From Sacculina carcini (lineage: Eukaryota; Arthropoda; Thecostraca; Sacculinidae), in NCBI GenBank assembly GCA_916048095.2, contig OU696597.1, positions 3,865,550-3,929,549 on the forward strand: DNA of 64,000 nt, written 5' to 3'. Shown here one piece after another: positions 1 to 12,000 of the stretch (positions are counted from its first letter, which is position 1; each line of letters starts with the position of its first letter). The notes under the pieces were generated by a model that was not told the origin of the DNA, did not search any database, and saw nothing but the letters and a program-made list of their open reading frames with translations. The translations under genes were made by a program, and so were the position numbers.

Positions 1-430
1 GAGAGCGGTCAAGATTGGATGGTTGGGTTGGGTTGGGTAGGTTTGACTCAGGTTATATTGGGTTTTAATGATAGCGGAAAATATATAAATTTTAACAATA
101 AATATTATAGCGGTAAAAGTGAAATAGTACTTAAGCAAATGATATTGGGGAATGATGTTAAGTAATAAATATAGTTTGGAAACATTCTGATGAAAAGATT
201 TCATCATCTTTCATTGTTTGTTTCGTGTTTGTGTTCTGAATTATACCACACGACGGGCAGATTTATATATCAGGCGGGTTGAGGGATAATATTTGTCAAA
301 ATAAGAACAAAAATATTCACATTTAGACTTTTCTATTGGTTAAGATATTTATAGGTTACATTTTTTGGTTTTCAATTTGTATTCATTATATTTTATGGAT
401 TTGATATGAATTTTATTGTATGAATTGCTC
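1..430 (-). repeat. Inverted monomer segment with TTGGG tract
   Basis: Reading the minus strand, this segment matches 5,750-6,050, 10,640-10,940, 16,050-16,345 and 20,245-20,540 almost base for base. It includes a short run of CCCAA units (here TTGGG on the plus strand near positions 25-45) and ends against the 449-bp head units. Its junction to those units resembles monomer 3 near 15,910, where the same two parts are adjacent. Confidence 0.8.
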
Positions 431-2250
431 CGCACAACGGGCGGGTTTTAATGCTATATATATACATAAAGAAGAAATTATCTGTCTGTCTGTGTATGTA
501 TGCTTGAATATGAGGTGACATAATTGCGCTGGTTCATGGTTCGCTGGTTCAATGATCAGGGGCTTCAAACGCAAACGAAGCGATGGCTCATTTTTATGAA
601 ATAAAAATGTCCCGCGGGCAGCAATAAAACGTTCAATTTCACCGTGTAGAATGAATTCATATACAAAACTAATGGATTTGACTTCAAGAACCAGAACGGA
701 TGGTGTTCGAGTTCTGAATTATTCCGCACGTCGGCCGGGTTTAAATATGAGGCGGGCTGAGTGAAAATATTTTGTCAAAATGTAAATTAAAAATAATGAA
801 TTTTAGACTTTTTAATTGATTAAGGTTTTTATGAGTTTGCCTTATTTATTTTTAATTTGCAATATTTTTATGAATTCTTCCGCACAACGGGCGGGTTTTA
901 ATGCTAGTATATACATAAAGAAGAAATTATCTGTCTGTCTGTGTATGTATGCTTGAATATGAGGTGACATAATTGCGCTGGTTCATGGTTCGCTGGTTCA
1001 ATGATCAGGGGCTTCAAACGCAAACGAAGCGATGGCTCATTTTTATGAAATAAAAATGTCCCGCGGGCAGCAATAAAACGTTCAATTTCACCGTATAGAA
1101 TGAATTCATATACAAAACTAATGGATTTGACTTCAAGAACCAGAACGGATGGTGTTCGAGTTCTGAATTATTCCTCACGTCGGGCGGGTTTAAATATGAG
1201 GCGGGATGAGTGAAAATATTTTGTCAAAATAAAATTAAAAATAATGAAATTTAGACCTTTTAATTGATTAAGGTTTTCATGAGTTTGCCTTATTTATTTT
1301 TAATTTGCAATATTTTTATGAATTGCTCCGCACAACGGGCGGGTTTTAATGCTATATATAAACATAAAGAAGAAATTATCTGTCTGTCTGTGTATGTATG
1401 CTTGAATATGAGGTGACATAATTGCGCTGGTTCATGGTTCGCTGGTTCAATGATCAGGGGCTTCAAACGCAAACGAAGCGATGGCTCATTTTTATGAAAT
1501 AAAAATGTCCCGCGGGCAGCAATAAAACGTTCAATTTCACCGTATAGAATGAATTCATTTACAAAACTAATGGATTTGACTTCAAGAACCAGAACGGATG
1601 GTGTTCGAGTTCTGAATTATTCCTCACGTCGGGCGGGTTTAAATATGAGGCGGGTTTAGTGAAAATATTTTGTGAAAATAAAATTAAAAATAATGAAATT
1701 TAGACCTTTTAATTGATTAATGTTTTCATGAGTTTGCCTTATTTGTTTTTAATTTGCAATATTTTTATTAATTGCTCCGCACAACGGGCGGGTTTTAATG
1801 CCATATATATACATAAAGAAGAAATTATCTGTCTGTCTCTGTATGTATGCTTGAATATTAGGTGACATAATTGCGCTGGTTCATGGTTCGCTGGTTCAAT
1901 GATCAGGGGCTTCAAACGCAAACGAAGCGATGGCTCATTTTTATGAAATAAAAATGTCCCGCGGGCAGCAATAAAACGTTCAATTTCACCCTGTAGAATG
2001 AATTCATATACAAAACTAATGGATTTGACTTCAAGAACCAGAACGGATGGTGTTCGAGTTCTGAATTTTTCCTCACGTCGGGCGGGTTTAAATATGAGGC
2101 GGGTTGAGTGAAAATATTTTGTCAAAATAAAATTAAAAATAATGAAATTTAGACCTTTTAATTGATTAAGGTTTTCATGACTTTGCCTTATTTATTTTTA
2201 ATTTGCAATTTTTTTATTAATTGCTCCGCACAACGGGCGGGTTTTAATGC
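431..2250 (-). repeat. Inverted tandem array of 449-bp head units, block 1
   Basis: The anchor CGCACAACGGGCGGG occurs at 431, 881, 1,329, 1,779 and 2,227, giving spacings of 450, 448, 450 and 448 bp. Each unit carries two copies of the GC-rich dyad, a PuPy-rich stretch with a CTGTCTGTCTG word, and a common segment around TGCCCGCGGGACA (inverted here). Units are nearly identical, so amplification is recent. Confidence 0.9.
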
Positions 2251-2480
2251 TAGACTTTTATATATATAGCACACAGACAGACACACAGAGGATCTCTTTT
2301 ATATCCAAAATTACACTTGAACACCGGGTGACTAAAATTTATTCATTTTTCTACCCATTTCTCAGGAACTGTTTGTCATACATTAAAATTAATTATACCA
2401 TCGTGCTAGAAATTTTGTTTTCTACAACACGGTATTATTCTTAATTTTCCAAAGTGTATCTGAAGTGTTATGAATTGCTC
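2250..2480 (-). repeat. Inverted fragment of the AT-rich array inserted between head-unit blocks
   Basis: After a CAGACAGACACACAGAGGAT microsatellite edge, about 195 bp match the 340-bp family of 12,480-12,630 in reverse orientation. The right junction, where the matched part ends against a head unit, is the same join seen in direct orientation at 20,620-20,660. Confidence 0.8.
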
Positions 2481-3925
2481 CGCACAACGGGCGGGTTTTA
2501 ATGCTATATATATATATATATATATATACATAAAGAAGAAATTATCTGTCTGTCTGTGTATGTATGCTTGAATATGAGGTGACATAATTGCGCTGGTTCA
2601 TGGTTCGCTGGTTCAATGATCAGGGGCTTCAAACGCAAACGAAGCGATGGCTCATTTTTATGAAATAAAAATGTCCCGCGGGCAGCAATAAAACGTTCAA
2701 TTTCACCGTATAGAATGAATTCATATACAAAACTAATGGATTTGACTTCAAGAACCAGAACGGATGGTGTTCGAGTTCTGAATTATTCCTCACGTCGGGC
2801 GGGTTTAAATATGAGGCGGGATGAGTGAAAATATTTTGTCAAAATAAAATTAAAAATAATGAAATTTAGACCTTTTAATTGATTAAGGTTTTCATGAGTT
2901 TGCCTTATTTATTTTTAATTTGCAATATTTTTATGAATTGCTCCGCACAACGGGCGGGTTTTAATGCTATATATAAACATAAAGAAGAAATTATCTGTCT
3001 GTCTGTGTATGTATGCTTGAATATGAGGTGACATAATTGCGCTGGTTCATGGTTCGCTGGTTCAATGATCAGGGGCTTCAAACGCAAACGAAGCGATGGC
3101 TCATTTTTATGAAATAAAAATGTCCCGCGGGCAGCAATAAAACGTTCAATTTCACCGTATAGAATGAATTCATTTACAAAACTAATGGATTTGACTTCAA
3201 GAACCAGAACGGATGGTGTTCGAGTTCTGAATTATTCCTCACGTCGGGCGGGTTTAAATATGAGGCGGGTTTAGTGAAAATATTTTGTGAAAATAAAATT
3301 AAAAATAATGAAATTTAGACCTTTTAATTGATTAATGTTTTCATGAGTTTGCCTTATTTGTTTTTAATTTGCAATATTTTTATTAATTGCTCCGCACAAC
3401 GGGCGGGTTTTAATGCCATATATATACATAAAGAAGAAATTATCTGTCTGTCTGTGTATGTATGCTTGAATATTAGGTGACATAATTGCGCTGGTTCATG
3501 GTTCGCTGGTTCAATGATCAGGGGCTTCAAACGCAAACGAAGCGATGGCTCATTTTTATGAAATAAAAATGTCCCGCGGGCAGCAATAAAACGTTCAATT
3601 TCACCCTGTAGAATGAATTCATATACAAAACTAATGGATTTGACTTCAAGAACCAGAACGGATGGTGTTCGAGTTCTGAATTTTTCCTCACGTCGGGCGG
3701 GTTTAAATATGAGGCGGGTTGAGTGAAAATATTTTGTCAAAATAAAATTAAAAATAATGAAATTTAGACCTTTTAATTGATTAAGGTTTTCATGACTTTG
3801 CCTTATTTATTTTTAATTTGCAATTTTTTTATTAATTGCTCCGCACAACGGGCGGGTTTTAATGCTAGACTTTTATATATATAGCACACAGACAGACACA
3901 CAGAGGATCTCTTTTATATATATAC
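2481..3925 (-). repeat. Inverted head-unit block 2, duplicate of block 1
   Basis: Anchors recur at 2,481, 2,944, 3,393 and 3,842. From about 2,560 onward the sequence repeats 945-2,310 at a constant offset of 1,615 bp with very few differences, including the same CAGACAGACACACAGAGGAT edge. The offset differs slightly at the left end because of a longer TA run near 2,506-2,527. Confidence 0.85.
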
Positions 3926-6900
3926 TAGCATTAAAACCCGCCCGTTGTGCGGAGGAATTCATAAAATGGAATTAATATTCATAATAATTCATATTCATAA
4001 AAATATTCCAAATTAAAAAAGAAAATGAAAACTCATCAGTGTATCATCTCATCTTACTCAATAGAAAAGTCCAAGTGTGAATATTTTTATTTTTATTTTG
4101 ACATAATATTTTCCCTCAACCCGCCTCATATATAAACCAACCCATTGTGCGGAATAATTCAGAACACAAACACGTAACAAACAATGAAAATCCTAGCATG
4201 TAAACCCGCCCGTCGTGCGAAACAGTTCATACTATTAAATTTGTATTCAATTCATGAGAGAAAAGGAATATGAATTAAAAAAGAATGGAGTAAACCCATA
4301 CAAAATTCTAAATTTCTATATTTTCATATATATTTTCATAAATTAGTTTGCCTAAACCGCCTCATATTTATACATGCCCGTCGTGCTGAATAATTCAGAA
4401 CTAAGACACGAAACAATGAAAAATGACTACACTTTTTCATCATAATGTTTCCAAAATATTTTAATAACTTAATATCACCGTCTAGCATTGAAGCCCGCCA
4501 GTTGTGCGGAGCAATTCATAAGATTAAATTCATATTTAATTCATAAACATATTGCAAGTTAAAAAAGAAAACAGATATACTCATTAAAATCTTACTCAAT
4601 TGAAAAGTCTAAATTCAATTATATTTTTTGACAACATATTTTCCTTCAGCCCGTCTCATATTTAAACCCGCCCATCGTGCTGAACAATTTATAAAATAAA
4701 ATGCATATTCAATCCATAAAATAAAATGCATATTCAATCCATAAAATAAACTGAATACAAATTAAAAAGCAAAACATTTAAGATTTTCCCTCGAACAGCC
4801 TCATATTTAAACCCGCCCGTCGTGCGGAACAATTAAGCCCCAACACCAATGGTTCTTTATATATAAACCAACTAATGACAACTAACTAACTAATATTCAA
4901 ATGGTTTTTTATTATATAATAATGGTTTTTTATTTAATGGCTCTATATGGTACAATAATTCAGTAGTTTACTTTGTTCCCAGTAGCATTTTACCCGCCCG
5001 TCGTGCGGAACAATTAAGCCCCTGATCTATACCATTGAACCCGCGCAATTATGTCACCTCATATTCAAGCATACATACACAAACAGACAGATAACTTCTT
5101 CTTTATGTATATATATACCATTGAACCTGCGCAATTATGTCACCTCATATTCAAGCATACATACACAGACAGACAAATAATTTCTTCTTTATGTATATAT
5201 ATGGCATTAATACCCGCCCGTTGTGCGGAGAAATTCATAACATGAAATTCATATTCAATTCATAAAAAAATATGGAAAATTAAAAATGAAATAGGATACA
5301 CTCATAAAATATTTATCAATTGAAAATTATAAGTTTAATTATTTTTATTTCGACAACATATTTCCCCTCAGTCCGCCTGAGTCATTTTTAAACCCGCCCG
5401 TCGTGTTGAATAATTCAGAGCTCGAACACGATCCGTTCTGGATCTTGAAGTAAAATCCATTGGTTTGTGTATGGATTAATTCTACAGGGGAAATTGAACG
5501 TTCTATTGTCTATAGTTGCTGCCCGCGGATCATTTTTATTTAAAAAAATTACATATTTTTAAATGAACCATTTGAAAAAATGAACTAAAAACACTTTTTT
5601 TAAACCCGCCCGTCGTGCGGAACAATTCATACAATAAAATTCATATCAAATCCATAAAATATAATGAATACAAATTTAAAAGCAAAAAATGTAAGCTATG
5701 AATATCTTGACCAATAGAAAAGTCTAAATGTGAATATTTTTGTTTTAATTTTGACAAATATTATCCCTCAAGCCGCCTGATATATAAATCTGCCCGTCGT
5801 GTGGTATACTTCATAACACAAACACGAAACAAACAATGAAAGATGAAGAAATCTTTTCATCAGAATGTTTCCAAACTATATTTATTACTTAACATCATTC
5901 CCCAACATCATTTGCTTAAGTACTATTTTACTTTTACCGCTATAATATGTATTGCTTAAACTTATATATTTTCCGCTATCATTAAAACCCAATATAACCT
6001 GAGTCAAACCTACCCAACCCAACCCAACCACCCCATCTTGACCTAACCCAGCCTAATCAGAGGTGATCCAACTTATTAGTTTGTGATCACAAAATGAACC
6101 GATTCAATCATAATTTCTAATCAGAAGTTTGAGATTATTTACGCCAGGGGACTCAAACACGCGGCCCACCAATACTTTTCTCGCACCTCGCCGTTATAGT
6201 ATAGAAACCAAATTGTAAGACTGGTTAAATCACATTTATTGTATAATGTGATTTAATTATACACCATTTAATACAAATTTTCATTAGTGAGTCTGGATCT
6301 TGAAGTCAAGCCCGTGAGTTTTGTATATGAACTCATTCTACACGGTAACATTTAATATTTAAACCCACCCGTCGTGCGGAACAACTAATAAAACAAAAGT
6401 AATACATATTTACATGCAAACAGCCAGTCTAATAGAAAACTCTAAATTGTAAAATCTATACCAATAGAAAATTCCTGTTCTGAATTTGCATATTCTTATT
6501 CTAATAATTGACGACATATTATTCAGTCAACCCGCCTCATACTTGAGCCCGCCCGTTGTCAGGAATAATTTCGAAATGAAAACACAAAATAACAATGAAT
6601 TTTTTTAGTATATAAATGAATTTTTTCCATAATATTATCTCATAATTCCCGGTTAATGCTTCCACTAATGCATCATATTCATACAGTTGTTATTTTTTGG
6701 ATTACACCGATATTACATCCCTTGATGTTACAGCCGATATTATATTATGCAATCTATACTCTACTACGTATTGTTCCTAATACATATATCATCAGATAGC
6801 AAAATATATTTAGAGGTTCACATCATTCTCCAAAATCATTTGCTTAAGAGTTATTCTACTTTTATCGCTAGAATATTTACTGCTAGCAAAATATCACCTC

Positions 6901-7659
6901 GCTATATACCTCGCTATCATGTAAACCCACTCTTTAAATATACATTTAAGCCCGCCCGTCGTGCGGAACAGTTCATAGAATATAATTAATATTCAATTCA
7001 TAAAAAATTAGTGCAAATTGAAAAAACCCATAGAAACGTTTTAGCCAATATAAAAGTCTCAATGTGAAATTTATGTTTCAATTTAGAAAACATGTATTTC
7101 CACAACCCGCCTCATATTTAAAGCTGCCCGTCGTGCGGAATAATTCAGAACTTAAACACGAAACAAACACAAAGAAAATTGATGAAAAACGACCAATAGG
7201 AAAAGTCAAATTTGTGAATTCTTGTTTTAATTATTGTCGAAGTTTTTCCCTCAACACTGCTCAAATTCTCAACCGTCCTTCGTGTGTAGTAATTCAGAAG
7301 TGTAATACTATCAAAACAATGAAACTTTCTCTCATCTCTATAATTCCAGATTTATGCTTCCGCTAAAACAGCATATGCATATAGTTGGCATTGCATGATA
7401 TTACAACCCATATCCTTATGCAACTTAAGCGTGTGCTACTTGAAATTAAACCAATTAAATTACACAGTAAAATTCAGTAGTTTACTTTGTTCCCAGTAGC
7501 ATTTTACCCGCCCGTCGTGCGGAACATGTGTAAATATTGAGGACAATTATGACTTTCTATTCAGTATAGTGTAGCATTAATTAAACTGTACCCAATAAAA
7601 CCACACCATCCATGCTTGGAGCTAATATGATGCATTCTTAATTGTGATTGGGCTTCATT

Positions 7660-8940
7660 GAAATTTAATCGGTGTATATTCCTGTGTAATCGCAAGTGCG
7701 CATAATAGCTGTCAAATTGACAATATGTCCTTTTGAATTTACACTGCCGTAACTTCCTTCAGATACACTTTGGAAAATTAGAAATTATACCGTATTGTAG
7801 AAAACAAGATTTCTAGCGCGATGATATAATTTATTTGTATGTATAACAAATAGTTACTGAGAAATAGTAGAAAAATGAATTAATTTTTGTCGCCCGTTGT
7901 TCAAGTGTAATTTTGGATGTATTTGAGAATTTTGCCAATTTTACACGTTTTTTGTATCATTTGTGGGTATAAATTATAACTTTTCTTGTAGAACACAAAA
8001 TTATCTACACAGTAGTATATTCCTGTGTAATCGCAAATGCGCATAATAGCTGTCAAATTGGCAATATGTCCTTTTGACTTTACACCGCCGTAACTTCCTT
8101 TAGATAAACTTTGGAAAATTACAAATTATACCGTATTGTAGAAAACAAAATTTCTAGCATGATGGTATAATTTATTGTAATGTGTGGCAAATAGTTCCTG
8201 AGACATGGGTAGAAAAATGAATTAATTTTAATCACCCGGTGTTCAAGTGTAATTTTGGATGTATTTGAGAATTTTGCCAATTGTACACGTTTTTTGTATC
8301 ATTTGTGGGTATAAATTATACCTTTTCTTGTAGAACACAAAATTATCTACCCAATAGTATAATTTTTATAGCTGTACCATTGCTGGTTTATGAGGAATAG
8401 ATAGCGGAATATTGACCAAAATATTCACGTTTTTTGTGCTAATTTTGCCTTTTTGCTTTTTTGTCATTTACACTTCACACCGCCTTAACTTTTGTTTAAT
8501 ACACTTTGGAAAATTAAAAATTATGCCGTGTTGTAGCAAACAAAATTCCCAGCATGATCGTATTATTTATTTTGATGTGTGATTATTAGTTTTTGAGAAA
8601 TAGAGAAAAAAGTATAGAAAATCGGACGCGTGGAGTTTAAATAAGATTTTGAATGTAGATTGATTGTTTTCCATTTTACATGTTTTATATTTAGTTTTTG
8701 GGTATAAATTATAATTTGTTGAGTAGAAGAGAAAATTTTCTACACAGTGGTATAATTTTTATAGTTGTACTATAGCTGGTTTAGGAAAAGTAGTCTTCAG
8801 AAAATTGACCAAAATTTTCGCATTTTTCAGGGTTCATTTTGTCTTTTCACCGCTATAACTTTTTTTGATTTCATTTTTGAAATTTAAAATTTAATCTCAA
8901 GTGTAGACAAGAAAATTTCTAACGTGATGGTATAAATTGT
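7660..8940 (+). repeat. AT-rich tandem array (340-bp family) in monomer 1
   Basis: The phrase CCTGTGTAATCGCAA recurs at about 7,681 and 8,022, giving a 341-bp period. Each unit contains two diverged halves (about 185 bp), each centred on TTGTAGAAxACAAAATTxTCTA followed by a GGTATAATT-like word. Later halves near 8,520, 8,715 and 8,900 are more diverged. TGTAGA and TCTACA form a small dyad. Confidence 0.75.
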
Positions 8941-9005
8941 TAGCGGGTAGGCTGAGTGGTGGCCGAATTATAGCTGATAGAAAATGGACCAAGGAGGGTC
9001 GAACA

Positions 9006-9007
<2 letters not shown>

Positions 9008-9057
<50 letters not shown>
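9008..9057. repeat. (CA)n microsatellite at end of monomer 1
   Basis: About 50 bp of uninterrupted CA follow a conserved segment (TTAGCGGGTAGGCTGAGTGG through GGAGGGTCGAACAGA). In the other monomers the same place holds mixed CA/CAGA repeats. Confidence 0.95.
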
Positions 9058-9060
<3 letters not shown>

Positions 9061-9080
9061 GATCTCTTTTATATATCTAC

Positions 9081-12000
9081 TAGCATTAAAACCCGCCCGT
9101 TGTGCGGAAGAATTCATAAAAATATTGCAAATTAAAAATAAATAAGGCAAACTCATAAAAACCTTAATTAAAAAGTCTAAATTTCATTATTTTTAATTTA
9201 CATTTTGACAAAATATTTTCACTCAGCCCGCCTCATATTGAAACCCGGCCGACGTGCGGAATAATTCAGAACTCGAACACCATCCGTTCTGGTTCTTGAA
9301 GTCAAATCCATTAGTTTTGTATATGAATTCATTCTACACGGTGAAATTGAACGTTTTATTGCTGCCCGCGGGACATTTTTATTTCATAAAAATGAGCCAT
9401 CGCTTCGTTTGCGTTTGAAGCCCCTGATCATTGAACCAGCGAACCATGAACCAGCGCAATTATGTCACCTCATATTCAAGCATACATACACAGACAGACA
9501 GATAATTTCTTCTTTATGTATATATATAGCATTAAAACCGCATTAAAACCCGCCCGTTGTGCGGAACAATTCATAAAAATATTGCAAATTAAAAATAAAT
9601 AAGGCAAACTCATGAAGACCTTAATCAATTAAAAAGTCTAAATTTCATTATTTTTAATTTTATTTTGACAAAATATTTTCACTTAACCCGCCTCATATTT
9701 AAACCCGCCCGACGTGAGGAAAAATTCAGAACTCGAACACCATCCGTTCTGGTTCTTGAAGTCAAATCCATTAGTTTTGTATATGAATTCATTCTATACG
9801 GTGAAATTGAACGTTTTATTGCTGCCCGCGGGACATTTTTATTTCATAAAAATGAGCCATCGCTTCGTTTGCGTTTGAAGCCCCTGATAATTGAACCAGC
9901 GAACCATGAGCCAGCGCAATTATGTCACCTCATATTCAAGCATACATACACAGACAGACAGATAATTTCTTCTTTATGTATATATATAGCATTAAAACCA
10001 AGCGAACCATGAGCCAGCGCAATTATGTCACCTCATATCCAAGCATACATACACAGACAGACAGATAATTTCTTCTTTATGTATATATATAGCATTAAAA
10101 CCCGCCCGTTGTGCGGAGCAATTCATAACATGAAATTCATATTCAATTCATAAAAAATATGGAAAAATAAAAATGAAATAGGGTACACTCATAAGAATAT
10201 TAATCAATTGAAAATTATATGTTTAATTATTTTTATTTCGACACAATATTTCCCCTCAGTCCGCCTGAGTCATTTTTAAACCCGCCCGTCGTGCTGAATA
10301 ATTCAGAACTCGAACACGATCCGTTCTGCATCTTGAAGTCAAATCCATTGGTTTTGTGTATGGATTAATTCTACAGGGTAAATTGAACGTTCTATTGTCT
10401 ATAGTTGCTGCCCGCGGAACATTTTTATTTTTTAAAAAAAAACCTTTTTTTAAATGAACCATTTGAAAAAATGATCTAAAAACACTTTTTTAAACCCACC
10501 CGTCGTGCGGAACAATTCATACAATAAAATTCATATCAAATCCATAAAATATAATGAATACAAATTGAAAAGCAAAAAATGTAACCTATAAATATCTTAA
10601 CCAATAGAAAAGTCTAAATGTGAATATTTTTGTTCTTATTTTGACAAATATTATCCCTCAACCCGCCTGATATATAAATCTGCCCGTCGTGTGGTATAAT
10701 TCAGAACACAAACACGAAACAAACAATGAAAGATGATGAAATCTTTTCATCAGACTGTTTGCAAACTATATTTATTACTTAACATCATTCCCCAATATCA
10801 TTTGCTTAAGTACTATTTCACTTTTACCGCTATAATATTTATTGTTAAAATTTATATATTTTCCGCTATCATTAAAACCCAATATAACCTGAGTCAAACC
10901 TACCCAACCCAACCCAACCATTCAATCTTGACCGCTCTCAGCCTAGTCTGAGGTGATTTAACTTATTAGTTTGTGATCACAAAATATACTGATGCGATCA
11001 TAATTTGTAATCAGAAGACTGAGATTATCTACCCCAGGGGTCCCAAACACGCGGCCCACCAATACTTTTCTCTCAACCCGCCAATATAGTATCGGGACCA
11101 AACTGTAAGGTAGCTAAATTCACATTTGTTGCATAATGCGATATAATTTTACACCATTATCATATTATCTCATAATTCCCGGTTAATGCTTCCACTAATG
11201 CATCATATTCATACAGTTGTTATTTTTTGGATTACATCGATAATGCAGCCCTTGATATTACAGCCGATATTATATTATGCAATCTATATTCTGCTACGTA
11301 TTATTCCTAATACATATATCATCAGATCGCAAAATATATTTAAAGGTTCACATCATTCTCCAAAATCATTTGCTTAAGAGCTATTCTACTTTTATCGCTA
11401 GAATATTTACTGCTAGCAAAATATCATATACCTCGCTATCATTTAAACCCACTCTTTATAGATACATTTAATTCGCCCGTCGTGCGGAACAGTTCATAAA
11501 ATATAATTAATATTCAATTCATAAAAAAATTAGTGCAAATTGAAAAAGAAAAACAAACCCACAGGAAAGTTATAGCTAATCTAAAAGTCTAAATGTGAAA
11601 TTTATGTTTCAATTTAGAAAACATGTTTTTCCACAACACTATCAAAACAATGCAACCTTCTGTCATCTCTATAATTCCAGGTTAATGCTTCCGCTAAAAC
11701 AGCATAAGTTGGCATTACATGATATTGCAACCCATATCCTTATGCAACTTATGCTTATGCAACTTGAAATTAAACCAATTAAATTACACAGTTAAATTCA
11801 GTAGTTTACTTTGTTCCCAATAGCATTTTACCCGCCCGTCGTGCGGAACGTTATTGAGGACAATAAAGCCTTTATATTCAGTAGAGTGTAGCATTAATTA
11901 AACTGTACGCAATAAAACCACACCATCCATGCTTGGAGATAATATGATGCATTCTTAATTGTGATTGGGCTTCAGTGAAATTTAATCGGTGTATATTCCT

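Larger units (their letters stand above)
3926..9080 (+). repeat. Monomer 1 of the higher-order array
   Basis: The head (3,926-6,050) is a series of diverged subunits with the GC-rich dyad at about 150-200 bp spacing (for example near 3,940, 4,204, 4,491, 4,812, 4,990, 5,211, 5,602). A CCCAA tract lies near 6,013-6,030. The middle (6,050-7,560) carries more dyads (6,365, 6,950, 7,122, 7,505) and shares sequence with 10,990-11,850. An AT-rich tandem array follows from about 7,660, then the conserved monomer end (about 8,940-9,080) with a CA microsatellite. No credible gene is seen. Confidence 0.8.

Noticed and set aside
2247..2444. 65-codon plus-strand frame
   Set aside because: It is the inverted AT-rich satellite fragment read by chance; no similarity to protein families.
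8968..9156. Cys/Val- or His/Thr-repeat proteins over CA/TG tracts (also 32,226-32,877, 46,066-46,513, 51,708-52,259, 63,006-63,356)
   Set aside because: Frames are open on both strands only because dinucleotide repeats lack stops; no domain or splice support.
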